The notes under the pieces were generated by a model. It did not search any database. It saw nothing but the letters and a program-made list of their open reading frames with translations, and had not been told where the DNA came from. From assembly GCF_009696145.1 (NCBI RefSeq), contig NZ_VUMO01000001.1, positions 1-64,000 of the forward strand: a stretch of DNA of 64,000 nucleotides. Reading direction: 5' to 3'. A program made the translations under genes and the position numbers. Positions 31,574 to 39,839 of the stretch are shown one piece after another (position 1 is the stretch's first letter; each line of letters starts with the position of its first letter). Source of the stretch: Pseudoramibacter porci (GTDB lineage Bacteria; Bacillota; Clostridia; Eubacteriales; Eubacteriaceae).

Positions 31574-32632
31574 ATGAAGATTGAAAATATGAACATTTAC
31601 CAAGTCAAACCTTATGCAAACAATCCGAGAATCAACGACGAAGCCGTCGAATATGTAGCCAATTCTATCAAGCGCTTTGGCTTCCGCTCTCCAATCGTAG
31701 TGGATAAAAACAATGTGATTATTGCAGGACACACCAGGTTTAAAGCTGCACAACGATTAGGGTTGACTCAAGTCCCGGTGATTTGCGCCAAAGATTTGAC
31801 CGACGATCAAGTGAAAGCGTATCGATTGGCGGACAACAAATCGGCAGAGATCTCAAAATGGGATTTTGAGAAATTAGATATCGAGTTGGACGACATCGAT
31901 ATGGATATGTCACAATTTGGATTTGATGAGATGCATTTTGATCTGGACCTGAAAGATTCAGGAGGCGATATTGATCAAGAAGACGAAGATGATGGCTATT
32001 ATGGCGACGCCCGGGAAAATACATACAATCAGTACAACTTGAATGATTATGATCCGAATCGAACAGATGGGCGTTTTAACATTCCAACTTTAGCGCCGAT
32101 TGATTATATGCCGGACGAATTATTAGGTTTCAATTACGCCACAGGGAGCGACGAATACGAAAAAGGCGTTCATTTTTTCATCGACGATTACCAATTTGAA
32201 CGCTTATGGCGTCAGCCCAAAAAATATTTTGAGATTCTATCACGATTTGACTGTATGTTGACGCCGGATTACAGCCTTTATCTGGATATGCCTATGGCAA
32301 TGAAAATCTGGAACGTGTACCGAGCGCGGATGCTCGGGCAAATGGCACAAGATCGGGGCATCAAAGTGATCCCGACACTCATGTACGCTGAACCAGACAC
32401 TTATCAGTTCTGTTTCGACGGGCTGCCGAAACATAGCACTTATGCGACTTCAACAGTTGGCGTAATTCGGGACGAGGAAGCTAAAACCATTTGGATCGAA
32501 GGCATGGAAGCGGCAATCAAACGGCTTGAGCCGAAGAATTTACTCATTTACGGGTCCCCGATTGATTTTAATTACGGCGATATTAACGTGAAACACATCG
32601 AAGCGAGGAAATTTGAAAATGGTAAAGATTGA
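31574..32632 (+). CDS. ParB-like nuclease domain fused to DUF4417
   Basis: 352 residues from ATG 31574 (AAAAGGGA site). Residues 1-100 are a ParB N-terminal domain (VKPYANNPRINDEAVEYVANSIKRFGF, IIAGHTRFKAAQRLGL, with the GHTR motif and DNKSAE). After an acidic linker, the C-terminal ~200 are DUF4417 (MPDELLGFNYATGSDEYEKGVHFFIDDYQFERLWRQP ... LLIYGSPIDFNYGDINV). Such fusions are common near phage terminases; function unknown. Confidence 0.85.
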   Translation: MKIENMNIYQVKPYANNPRINDEAVEYVANSIKRFGFRSPIVVDKNNVIIAGHTRFKAAQRLGLTQVPVICAKDLTDDQVKAYRLADNKSAEISKWDFEKLDIELDDIDMDMSQFGFDEMHFDLDLKDSGGDIDQEDEDDGYYGDARENTYNQYNLNDYDPNRTDGRFNIPTLAPIDYMPDELLGFNYATGSDEYEKGVHFFIDDYQFERLWRQPKKYFEILSRFDCMLTPDYSLYLDMPMAMKIWNVYRARMLGQMAQDRGIKVIPTLMYAEPDTYQFCFDGLPKHSTYATSTVGVIRDEEAKTIWIEGMEAAIKRLEPKNLLIYGSPIDFNYGDINVKHIEARKFENGKD

Positions 32633-32906
32633 TTTACAGTTGTTTGGAGGACGCGGAAGCAGCTCAGGGCGTAGACATTCTGGGGGGGCATTAGCTGCCT
32701 TTAAAAGTAATGCAAAACAATTTAATAATGCTATCCACGAAGGCCGAAAGAGATCAGCTGCGATTGTGGAATACACAGATTTGTTTGGGAAAATACATAA
32801 ACGTTACTGGAACGGTGTCACTTATACTGACCGGAAGTCGTCGTTATTTACAAATGGTGATAGATATGCTCATAAAGGTGTGTATCAGGCAAAGTACAAA
32901 GAATAG
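32619..32906 (+). CDS. GGRGSSSG-tagged protein 1 (candidate virion effector)
   Basis: 95 residues, start at ATG 32619, overlapping the previous gene. N-terminus MVKIDLQLFGGRGSSSGRR carries the tag found in the next three genes; the body (IVEYTDLFGKIHKRYWNGVTYTDRKSSLFTNGDRYAHKG) is short, basic and beta-rich. The first of four in a row; an effector role is inferred from the shared tag and from the toxin-like bodies of its neighbours. Confidence 0.65.
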   Translation: MVKIDLQLFGGRGSSSGRRHSGGALAAFKSNAKQFNNAIHEGRKRSAAIVEYTDLFGKIHKRYWNGVTYTDRKSSLFTNGDRYAHKGVYQAKYKE

Positions 32907-32914
32907 GCAAAGCA

Positions 32915-33316
32915 ATGGGTGGAAGAGGTGCGAGTAGCGGGATATCAAAAAAAGGAAATAAATATGGTTCTCAATACAACACGATACGGAAAAAAGATAA
33001 AAAGCCGTTACAAGTAGGTAACATCAAATTCATTGCTAAAAATAATCGGCAGTCAGAAACGTTGATGGAAACCATGACTAAAGGCCGTGTTTATGTTACT
33101 GTTGCCGGTAAAAATGTTTTGAGAATTACAATGTTTGATAAAAATAATCAGCGTAATAAAGTTATTGAGAAGGATCATCGAACAGGAAAGTGGCATGTGC
33201 ACCATGGCTATTTGCATCGAGAATACAGTGAGAAAAAACACGACCCATTAACGCAAAACGATAAAGCGTTACTTGACAAAGTGTTGAGAATATGGAAAAA
33301 TGATGAAAAGGGATAA
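32915..33316 (+). CDS. GGRGASSG-tagged protein 2 (toxin-like body)
   Basis: 133 residues: MGGRGASSG, basic linker, then TLMETMTKGRVYVTVAGKNVLRITMFDKNNQRNKVIEKDHR...WHVHHGYLHREY. I recognise this His-rich DxDH/HxH block as a domain that recurs at C-termini of phage head-associated and polymorphic-toxin proteins, but have no proven activity for it. GGTGGAAG is within the coding start; the ribosome site AGGCAAAG is weak. Confidence 0.7.
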   Translation: MGGRGASSGISKKGNKYGSQYNTIRKKDKKPLQVGNIKFIAKNNRQSETLMETMTKGRVYVTVAGKNVLRITMFDKNNQRNKVIEKDHRTGKWHVHHGYLHREYSEKKHDPLTQNDKALLDKVLRIWKNDEKG

Positions 33317-33334
33317 GCGGCCGAACCGAAATCC

Positions 33335-33405
33335 AACGAGTATAGTGTCAAGTCAGGGAGCACGCACGAAAGTGAAGTCCGGGTCCAAATCCCGGTACGA
33401 GGGGA
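33335..33405 (+). other. tRNA-like fold between tagged genes 2 and 3
   Basis: Contains a canonical-looking T-arm (CCGGG-TCCAAAT-CCCGG) preceded by a GTGT/GCAC D-arm-like stem and a CAC-GAAA-GTG mini-hairpin where the anticodon arm would be. There is no acceptor stem and no anticodon, so it is not a functional tRNA. It may be a decayed tRNA, a tRNA mimic or chance. Confidence 0.35.
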
Positions 33406-33433
33406 AGAGATGCAGCGATGCGTCTCTTTTTTT
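33406..33433 (+). terminator. Terminator after tagged gene 2
   Basis: AGAGATGC/GCGTCTCT (one G-U) followed by TTTTTTTA; gene 3 then has its own AGGAGG site. Confidence 0.75.
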
Positions 33434-33449
33434 ATTAGGAGGAATTGAA

Positions 33450-33872
33450 ATGGGTGGAAGAGGAGCAAGCTCCGGAAAAAAAGGTAGGAGTAATGGCGGA
33501 TCAGGATCTTCAATTGAAAAGTTAACTGCGCGAATCGAACGGTTGCAAAAACGAGAAGAGAAATTGGAAGCACAACAAAGAGCGATTTATCGCGCTTCAT
33601 GGAACCCTTTTAAATTACGAATGGAAGAAAATGCTTATCAGAAATGGTTAAAACTTGGAGATCAGCAACGTGCATTTAGGAAAAAAAGAGCAGAATTAAC
33701 GGAAAAACGTGCCGAACTCAGACGGCAAGCTGAAGAAAAAAATCAGTCACCGAAGAAAAAGCTTAATGGTTACGGAGAAGCCACAAGTCGAGATATTACC
33801 TCAACCACTTATGAGAGAGCACAAAGAAGGCTGCAAAGAGATGTTGCAAATTTTATTGGCCGAAATAGATAA
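33450..33872 (+). CDS. GGRGASSG-tagged protein 3 (coiled-coil body)
   Basis: 140 residues from ATG 33450 behind AGGAGGAATTGAA; the frame is open further upstream but that part is leader. MGGRGASSGKKGRSNGGSGSS tag and linker, then a long basic coiled coil (IEKLTARIERLQKREEKLEAQQRAIY ... KKRAELTEKRAELRRQAEEK) and a short tail. Unlike its neighbours it shows no enzyme-like fold; it may be structural or a carrier. Confidence 0.7.
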   Translation: MGGRGASSGKKGRSNGGSGSSIEKLTARIERLQKREEKLEAQQRAIYRASWNPFKLRMEENAYQKWLKLGDQQRAFRKKRAELTEKRAELRRQAEEKNQSPKKKLNGYGEATSRDITSTTYERAQRRLQRDVANFIGRNR

Positions 33873-33890
33873 GTAAAGGCAGTATCATCT

Positions 33891-34277
33891 ATGGGTGGAC
33901 GCGGTGCGAGTAGTTATCGGGTTATCAAACGGTTGAAAAATTACCAAAGAGCAACTATCCCGAGGCATAAAATGACAGATTATTTATTAAATCCTAATGG
34001 AGATAAAAATAAAGCTGATTTCTTTAAAACCTTGGGCTATAATATGAAAAATAGAGAGCGGTTGAAAAAAGATATTTTGGCAAAATTGAAAATGAACAAA
34101 GCGCTTTCTTATGGGAAAAATATAAATGGCGATGAAGTTTTTCAAGTTAACATGCTTTTAGGCATTAGTAAAAAGCGTATGGTGGCAACTGGATGGGTTA
34201 TTCCAAAGGGGAGTAAGGCGCCAAGACTTGTGACAGCGTACCACAATAAAAAACTGAAAGGCAGATCAAAACAGTGA
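33891..34277 (+). CDS. GGRGASSY-tagged protein 4 with DUF6883-like toxin domain
   Basis: 128 residues. After the tag, HKMTDYLLNPNGDKNKADFFKTLGYNMKNRERLKKDILAKL and VNMLLGISKKRMVATGWVIPKGSKAPRLVTAYHNKK look like the DUF6883 domain found at C-termini of polymorphic toxins. GTG of the next small gene overlaps the stop, as in toxin-immunity pairs. Confidence 0.7.
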   Translation: MGGRGASSYRVIKRLKNYQRATIPRHKMTDYLLNPNGDKNKADFFKTLGYNMKNRERLKKDILAKLKMNKALSYGKNINGDEVFQVNMLLGISKKRMVATGWVIPKGSKAPRLVTAYHNKKLKGRSKQ

Positions 34278-34462
34278 TTTTTCATCTTCATGATAAGGTA
34301 AGAATAAAAGAAACTGGAGAGATAGGTTTCATAGTCTGGGTCAGTGACAGTTTAAAAGATGATTGTTATCTTGTAGAAATAATGGGCAGAAATGAAATGC
34401 CGAAATTTTATGGAGAAAACCAAATTGAAATTGTTCAAACTTTTGAGGAGTGGAACAAATGA
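34274..34462 (+). CDS. Likely immunity protein for tagged protein 4 (DUF4926-like)
   Basis: 62 residues, GTG start overlapping the preceding stop. LHDKVRIKETGEIGFIVWVSDSLKDDCYLVEIMGRNEMP has the KOW/SH3-like DUF4926 pattern, a common partner of DUF6883 toxins. The role as immunity is inference from family pairing and translational coupling. Confidence 0.65.
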   Translation: MIFHLHDKVRIKETGEIGFIVWVSDSLKDDCYLVEIMGRNEMPKFYGENQIEIVQTFEEWNK

Positions 34463-34492
34463 GAAGGAGCAAAATGATGGCAGTGTTAAGGA

Positions 34493-34630
34493 TCAAATAT
34501 GTTCTAAAGAATCAATTGCTTTATCAAAACGCTCTGCGGATATTCCAAGGCAAGACATACAATCAACATCTAACACTTCATCATCATGCGATTTGAGATA
34601 ATCACAAATCTGTTGTTCGGTATGGTTCAT
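34493..34630 (-). CDS. Small minus-strand protein, possible HTH
   Basis: 45 residues, ATG 34630 behind GGAAAGGATAAGG. CDYLKSHDDEVLDVDCMSCLGISAERFDKAIDSL looks like a short helical bundle. Opposite in direction to all flanking genes; could be a late addition. A competing plus-strand frame (34461-34595) has weaker codon character. Confidence 0.45.
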   Translation of the reverse strand: MNHTEQQICDYLKSHDDEVLDVDCMSCLGISAERFDKAIDSLEHI

Positions 34631-34700
34631 AACCTTATCCTTTCCATTTGATTTCACTACGGAGATAGTGATGAAATCATTGTAGCACAGGAGAAGTTTA

Positions 34701-34726
34701 AGCACTCGGAAGCGGGTGCTTTTTTT
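34701..34726 (+). terminator. Terminator before the terminase genes
   Basis: AGCACTC/GGGTGCT (one G-U) and seven Ts. The same stem sequence is reused at 39792. A second stem (TGATTTC/GAAATCA) lies 35 bases upstream. Confidence 0.8.
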
Positions 34727-34747
34727 GTATTCAAAAATGGGTGAAAT

Positions 34748-35185
34748 ATGGCCAAATCAATCATGAAAGAATGGACAGACGAAGCCCATTTGACACTTTT
34801 GAAAGAGTGTAAACGCAAGGGCATGACGGATGCCCAAATTGCAAAAGAGATTATTGGAATCAGTAACACGACTTTATACAGTTGGAAAAAGAAGAATGTG
34901 AAGATTCTGAATGCCTTAAAAAAGGGCAAAGATTTTTACGAAGCAGAAGCGGTTTTCACGCTGATCGACACCTTTAAAGGGCATTACGTTGACGAAGAAC
35001 GCGAAGAAATCTGGGCAGACGGCGAGGGCAAGCTCACGTCCAAGCACAAAGTGGTCACCAAGCGATGGATCGAGCCCAACATGACCGCCATCATCTTCTA
35101 TCTCAAAAGCCAGGCGGGGTGGCGGGATAAAGCTCTAGTACAAGTAAATGATAATGAGGAGGTGCAAATCGTTGACGATATCTAA
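34748..35185 (+). CDS. Phage terminase small subunit
   Basis: 145 residues. N-terminal HTH (MTDAQIAKEIIGISNTTLYSWKKK) for pac/cos recognition and central DTFKGHYVDEEREEIWADGEGKLTSKHKVVTKRWIEPNMTAIIFYLKSQAGWRDK. Position directly before the large subunit confirms it. Its 3' end overlaps the terL start. Confidence 0.88.
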   Translation: MAKSIMKEWTDEAHLTLLKECKRKGMTDAQIAKEIIGISNTTLYSWKKKNVKILNALKKGKDFYEAEAVFTLIDTFKGHYVDEEREEIWADGEGKLTSKHKVVTKRWIEPNMTAIIFYLKSQAGWRDKALVQVNDNEEVQIVDDI

Positions 35186-36413
35186 GTTGAGATTGAGCGA
35201 GATGATCAGCCCCGCCTTTTACGACATGCACCGCGACATCAAAAAACACGGTCATCAGGAATATGTACTCTATGGCGGCAGAGGCTCGACTAAATCATCT
35301 TTCATCTCAATCGAAGTGGTCCTGCTGATCAAAAAGTATGAAAACCTGCACGCCGTCATCTTAAGAAAAGTCGGCAGCACCATCAGAACCTCGGTATTTA
35401 ATCAATACTTGTGGGCCATTGACGAGCTTGGTCTCACATCAGAATTTAAAGTCACCAAAGCCCCGCCAGAGCTCACGCGGCTGAAAACCGGCCAGAAAAT
35501 CATGTTTTTAGGGTTGGATGATCCACAGAAATTAAAATCGCTTAAAGTGCCCTTTGGCTATGTCGGCATTTTGCACTTTGAAGAATTGGACCAATACGCC
35601 GGGCCGGAAGAAGTCCGAAATGTTGAGCAGTCTGTACTTAGAGGCGGAGATGCCTTTTATTCTTTTAAAAGCTTCAACCCGCCCATCACGATGAGTAATT
35701 GGGCCAATCAATACGTGCAAACGCCAAAACCGGACTGCATGCTCAACCATTCCACCTATCTCACCACACCAGCGCAATGGCTTGGGCAAAAATTTATTGA
35801 CGATGCGGAATTTCTTAAAGAAAAAAACGAACGGGCATATAAGCACGAATACTTAGGCATTCCGACTGGGACCGGTGGCAACGTGTTTGAAAATGTGGAA
35901 ATCAAGGCGATTACAGACGATGAGATCAAAGGATTCGACCGCATTTTCAAGGGCATTGACTGGGGGTGGTATCCGGACCCCACCGCCTTTGACGAAATGT
36001 ATTTCTCAAGCGCAAAGCGGGAGCTCTATATCTTCAAAGAGCTGCACGTGAATAAGATGCGTTCAACTGATGTAGCAGCCAATCTCGAAAAAATCGGCGT
36101 CAACAAGTATGAGCGGATCACAGCAGATAAAGAGTTGGAAACCATAGCCGATTTCAGATCGTGGGGGTGGAACATGCGCCCGGCGGTAAAAGGGCCGGGT
36201 TCCATCACATATGGGATGAAATGGCTGCAATCTCTCAATAAAATCATCATCGATCCGATAAGATGCCCACACACCAAAGAAGAATTTATTAAGTATGAAT
36301 ATGAGCGAGATCGGAACGGCGACGTTATTTCTGGTTATCCCGACAAGGATAATCACCACATTGATGCCGTTCGTTATGCACTTGAGCAATATTGGAGCAG
36401 ACGAGGACAATAG
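35172..36413 (+). CDS. Phage terminase large subunit (PBSX type)
   Basis: 413 residues from TTG 35172, 8 bases after GAGGAGG; an ATG at 35148 is upstream of that site. Walker A YGGRGSTKSS, Walker B GILHFEELDQY, nuclease-domain aspartates in FKGIDWGWYPDPTAF and near ITADKELETIADFR and KDNHHIDAVRYAL. Packages phage DNA into proheads. Confidence 0.95.
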   Translation: MTISKLRLSEMISPAFYDMHRDIKKHGHQEYVLYGGRGSTKSSFISIEVVLLIKKYENLHAVILRKVGSTIRTSVFNQYLWAIDELGLTSEFKVTKAPPELTRLKTGQKIMFLGLDDPQKLKSLKVPFGYVGILHFEELDQYAGPEEVRNVEQSVLRGGDAFYSFKSFNPPITMSNWANQYVQTPKPDCMLNHSTYLTTPAQWLGQKFIDDAEFLKEKNERAYKHEYLGIPTGTGGNVFENVEIKAITDDEIKGFDRIFKGIDWGWYPDPTAFDEMYFSSAKRELYIFKELHVNKMRSTDVAANLEKIGVNKYERITADKELETIADFRSWGWNMRPAVKGPGSITYGMKWLQSLNKIIIDPIRCPHTKEEFIKYEYERDRNGDVISGYPDKDNHHIDAVRYALEQYWSRRGQ

Positions 36414-36416
36414 ACC

Positions 36417-37883
36417 ATGTTTGACAGATTAAAATCATTGATACAGGGGGTATTTGGGAATATGATCGGCCGGCAGGATATTCAAAACGCGTTTCATATC
36501 GACGCAGCCATGACCACAGAAATGGAAAACGCGATTGCGTTATGGGCTGCCGCTTATCGCGGCGAAGCACCTTGGCAGCTAGAAAGCAACGCTAAATCCC
36601 TAAACTTACCCGTCAGCATCTCAAAAGAGATCGCGCGGCTTGTCACTGTTGAATTCTCTTCAGAAGTCTCGAATGATCCATGGTTGAACGAACAATATCA
36701 AAAGGTCACCGCGCAGCTGAGAAACCGCATTCAGCGCGGCATCGCCTTAGGCGGAATGATCTTCAAGCCCTATCTGATTAATGGCGAAATTGCCATCGAT
36801 TATGTGCCAGAAGGCTATTTTGTGCCGACGCGATACAGCTCGACCGGCGAGATCACAGGGCTTGTGCTGCCAGAGTATAAAACCATCGGCGAATATACTT
36901 ATACACGGCTCGAACATCACGAATTTGACAAACAAGCCAAAACGTACACCATTGAAAATAGAGCGTACAAAAAGTATCAAACCGCAGCAGATCACATTTT
37001 AGGGACGCCGTGTGCCTTAACTGATGTTGAGGGCTGGGCAGATTTACAACCCAAAAGTACGTATACGAATGTTTACGCCCCGTTATTTTCGTACTTCCGG
37101 ATGCCGGGAGACAACATTATCGACAGCGTAACCCCACTCGGCGTGTCGATTTACGCCGATGCGCTGCCGCTCATTGAAGATGCAGACCGGCAATATTCAA
37201 GAATTGACTGGGAATACACCGCAAAAGAAGCCGCAATCGACGTCGACCGTTCAGCCATCATGCAGGATGCAAAAGGCCGGCCCATTTACCCGGCTGGAAA
37301 AGAGCGACTGTTCAGAACGTTAGACTTCGGAACCGGTATCGGCGATACCTATCACGTATACGACCCGCCGATTCGCGACGCGTCTCTATACAACGGCCTC
37401 AACGAAATATTAAGACGCATTGAATTTTCCTGCTGCTTGGCTTACGGGACACTTTCAGATCCCAATGATATTGAACGGACAGCGACGGAAATCAACTCCA
37501 GCCGTCAGCGCTCATTCTCTCTTGTCAAAGATACACAAATGGCCTTACAGCGAGCACTTGAAGGGCTGATCGAGGCCATCAACTGCTGGGCGCAGATCGG
37601 CGGTATTCAGCGTTACAATCCCAAGCTGGAAATCACGTTCAATTGGGATGATTCCATTGTCATTGATAAGCAAACCGAATTAGCTGCCATGCAGGCTGAT
37701 GTGGCTGCAGGGATTTTGAAACCGGAGCTGTATCTTATGAAAAAATATGGGGTCAGCGAAAAAGAAGCCCTTGACATGATGCCGGAGAAAGAAAATCCAA
37801 TCGAAACGCTTTTGCAAGGGGCAGAAACAGAGGCCGAAGGCAAGCCGCCCGACGAAAACAAAACGAACGGATCTGAAACCTGA
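36417..37883 (+). CDS. Phage portal protein (SPP1 gp6-like)
   Basis: 488 residues; SPP1-type portal patterns (LESNAKSLNLPVSISKEIARLVTVEF, QIGGIQRYNPKLEITFNWDDSIVID) and an acidic C-terminus. Its stop overlaps the MuF start (TGATG), coupling the two. Forms the dodecameric vertex for DNA entry. Confidence 0.93.
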   Translation: MFDRLKSLIQGVFGNMIGRQDIQNAFHIDAAMTTEMENAIALWAAAYRGEAPWQLESNAKSLNLPVSISKEIARLVTVEFSSEVSNDPWLNEQYQKVTAQLRNRIQRGIALGGMIFKPYLINGEIAIDYVPEGYFVPTRYSSTGEITGLVLPEYKTIGEYTYTRLEHHEFDKQAKTYTIENRAYKKYQTAADHILGTPCALTDVEGWADLQPKSTYTNVYAPLFSYFRMPGDNIIDSVTPLGVSIYADALPLIEDADRQYSRIDWEYTAKEAAIDVDRSAIMQDAKGRPIYPAGKERLFRTLDFGTGIGDTYHVYDPPIRDASLYNGLNEILRRIEFSCCLAYGTLSDPNDIERTATEINSSRQRSFSLVKDTQMALQRALEGLIEAINCWAQIGGIQRYNPKLEITFNWDDSIVIDKQTELAAMQADVAAGILKPELYLMKKYGVSEKEALDMMPEKENPIETLLQGAETEAEGKPPDENKTNGSET

Positions 37884-39562
37884 TGTTATACCCAAAAGAT
37901 TTAGACCGACTGACCGAAAGCATCTACGATGAGAGCTTTGAGGATTACTGCCTGAAGAAATATGCAAAAGTTCTCTCACAGGCCGACACCATTACAGATG
38001 AACAGATCATGCAGGCCGCCAACGAGGTCAAAGCCGAAGCCGACCGGAGAAAAAGACAAACCGAGCGCAACACATTATCCGCCTTGTGTGCGCTTTTTTT
38101 GTTGTCCAAAAAACGGGACAAGAAACTTTACCAGGCAGCAGAAAAAGCGGGTACCATCACCAAAGTTGACGGGCAGTACAAGAAAGTCCTGGCACAGGAT
38201 GAGCTTGTGGGCACCGTCACAGGTGAGACGATCCCTTCAAACTTCAGCCGCATTACCAAGCAAGAGCTCAGGACGGTTATCGCCCCCTCTTATAAAACCG
38301 CCAAAAATGGGATTGAAGCAGCTTATCAAAACGTGGGGTATCAATCCCATGTGCGTTATGGGAAGGTGGAATATAAGCCCGTATACAAAGCGTATGCGGA
38401 CGCCGTGGCCATCGCCAGAAGACAGGTACAATCCGGGGTGAAGGCGTACGAGCAGGCCATCAGTGAGGCGATTGATGCGTGTGAAGGGCTTAAAGCCATT
38501 CAATACGATTCCGGCGTGAATACGTCCATTGAAGCGGCGGTGCGACGGGCTGTTATGACCGGCGCCAATCAAATGGCTCAGGACATGAATGACAAAAGTA
38601 TTGAAGCGCTTGGCGCGGAGTACGTTGAAGTCTCTGCCCATGAAGGTGCGAGACCGTCCCACGCTGAATGGCAGGGGAAAGTTTATAAGATTCACGGACG
38701 GGATAAAAAGCACAAGAACCTCTATGAGGCCACCGGACTCGGCACTGTCACCGGTTTGCTCGGCGCTAACTGCCGTCATACCTATTATCCATTCTTTCCA
38801 GGCATTTCAGAGCCGGTATACTCTAAAGAGGAATTGGCGAGCCTTGATCCGCCACCGGTTACATACAACGGCAAAACCTATTCCTATTACGAAGTCACCC
38901 AGCGTCAGCGGGCCTATGAACGTGCGATCCGCAAGACCCGCAAGCGGATCATGATGAAAGAAGAAGCTGGACTCGATCTGACGAAAGATAAGGCGCTGCT
39001 TCAGAAGCAGATGAAAAATTATAAAGTCTTCTCCAAGGCCACAGGCCAGTGGGCGAAGTGGGGAAGGACGAGAGTAGGGAAAGTAATGAGCAAAACAACC
39101 AATAATATTGTCGTTTCTGGCGCAAGAATTACAAATCCTTATAGCAAGAAGGCACAAGCATTTGCGAACTCTTTCTATTCTGAAATCATGAAAAAATCAA
39201 CAGACTGTAAAAAGATTGCTGATAGGCTGGGCTATCCCGAAGAAGATATTAAATCTATCAAAAACTATTTGTTTTCTGGTGAGCCAAGATGGTATAATGA
39301 ATTTACAGGAAAGATGGAGCCATTCATTCCCGATTGCGCGATTGCGCAAAGTTGGCAGCGCCTTGCAGAAGGTAAGGAAAAGGATATTAAGCAGCATGAT
39401 CGAACACTGATCAACCATGAAATGCTTGAGATGAAAATAAAAAGAGAAAATCCAGGAATTGATCATACGGTGGCGCATGAAATGGCGAGTACTAAATACA
39501 ATTATTCTAAGGAGTCTGGAGAGTATTATGATTCGCTTGCTAAACTTAAAAAAAACAGGTGA
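37883..39562 (+). CDS. MuF/SPP1 gp7-type minor head protein with C-terminal toxin-like domain
   Basis: 559 residues. Residues ~90-330 are the MuF head-morphogenesis domain (AVRRAVMTGANQMAQDM, EYVEVSAHEGARPSHAEWQGKVYKIHG, GLLGANCRHTYYPFFPGISEP). A helical linker ends in KVFSKATGQWAKWGRTRVGK (from residue 381), and ~400-559 is a separate domain with conserved-looking His/Glu positions (TLINHEMLEMKIKRENPGIDHTVAHEMASTKYNY). This is the layout of MuF polymorphic toxins injected with phage DNA. The linker DNA recurs exactly 2 kb downstream. The C-terminal domain is AT-richer than the rest. Confidence 0.85.
   Translation: MLYPKDLDRLTESIYDESFEDYCLKKYAKVLSQADTITDEQIMQAANEVKAEADRRKRQTERNTLSALCALFLLSKKRDKKLYQAAEKAGTITKVDGQYKKVLAQDELVGTVTGETIPSNFSRITKQELRTVIAPSYKTAKNGIEAAYQNVGYQSHVRYGKVEYKPVYKAYADAVAIARRQVQSGVKAYEQAISEAIDACEGLKAIQYDSGVNTSIEAAVRRAVMTGANQMAQDMNDKSIEALGAEYVEVSAHEGARPSHAEWQGKVYKIHGRDKKHKNLYEATGLGTVTGLLGANCRHTYYPFFPGISEPVYSKEELASLDPPPVTYNGKTYSYYEVTQRQRAYERAIRKTRKRIMMKEEAGLDLTKDKALLQKQMKNYKVFSKATGQWAKWGRTRVGKVMSKTTNNIVVSGARITNPYSKKAQAFANSFYSEIMKKSTDCKKIADRLGYPEEDIKSIKNYLFSGEPRWYNEFTGKMEPFIPDCAIAQSWQRLAEGKEKDIKQHDRTLINHEMLEMKIKRENPGIDHTVAHEMASTKYNYSKESGEYYDSLAKLKKNR
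39023..39081. repeat. 59-bp exact direct repeat, copy A (MuF linker)
   Basis: Identical over 59 bases to 41101-41159 and in the same reading frame in both genes. It marks the junction between the MuF trunk and its variable toxin tip. Confidence 0.95.
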
Positions 39563-39773
39563 TTTAATCACAGGTGATTATTGCTATGAGGACAAAAACG
39601 ATATTGGCAATTTTCAGTATAATATCAAAAATGACAGCTATGATTCCGTGAAATATAACGCTCAGGACGAAAAATATAATGCCGCATATGGTTTTGGAAG
39701 AATCATTCAGATCTTGCGGCAAATGGTGAAATACAACAGGTATCCCGACCATATGGTTTATATGTGGTATTGA
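39528..39773 (+). CDS. Candidate immunity protein for the MuF toxin tip
   Basis: 81 residues; ATG 39528 lies 35 bases inside the MuF gene, preceded by GGAG (39518-39521). Acidic/Asn/Tyr-rich (GDYCYEDKNDIGNFQYNIKNDSYDSVKYNAQDEKYNAAYGFGRIIQILRQMVK). No family recognised; the immunity role is inferred from overlap, size and the terminator closing the pair. Confidence 0.6.
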   Translation: MIRLLNLKKTGDLITGDYCYEDKNDIGNFQYNIKNDSYDSVKYNAQDEKYNAAYGFGRIIQILRQMVKYNRYPDHMVYMWY

Positions 39774-39790
39774 CAGTAAAGGAGACTTAT

Positions 39791-39817
39791 AAGCACTCAG
39801 AAATGGGTGCTTTTTTA
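39791..39817 (+). terminator. Terminator closing the MuF toxin-immunity pair
   Basis: AGCACTC/GGGTGCT stem, the same arms as the terminator at 34701, then TTTTTTAG. Confidence 0.8.
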
Positions 39818-39839
39818 GTGCAATGAAACAGGAGAGCAC

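Noticed and set aside
33335-33405. Functional tRNA gene
   Set aside because: No acceptor stem and no seven-base anticodon loop; kept only as a tRNA-like curiosity.
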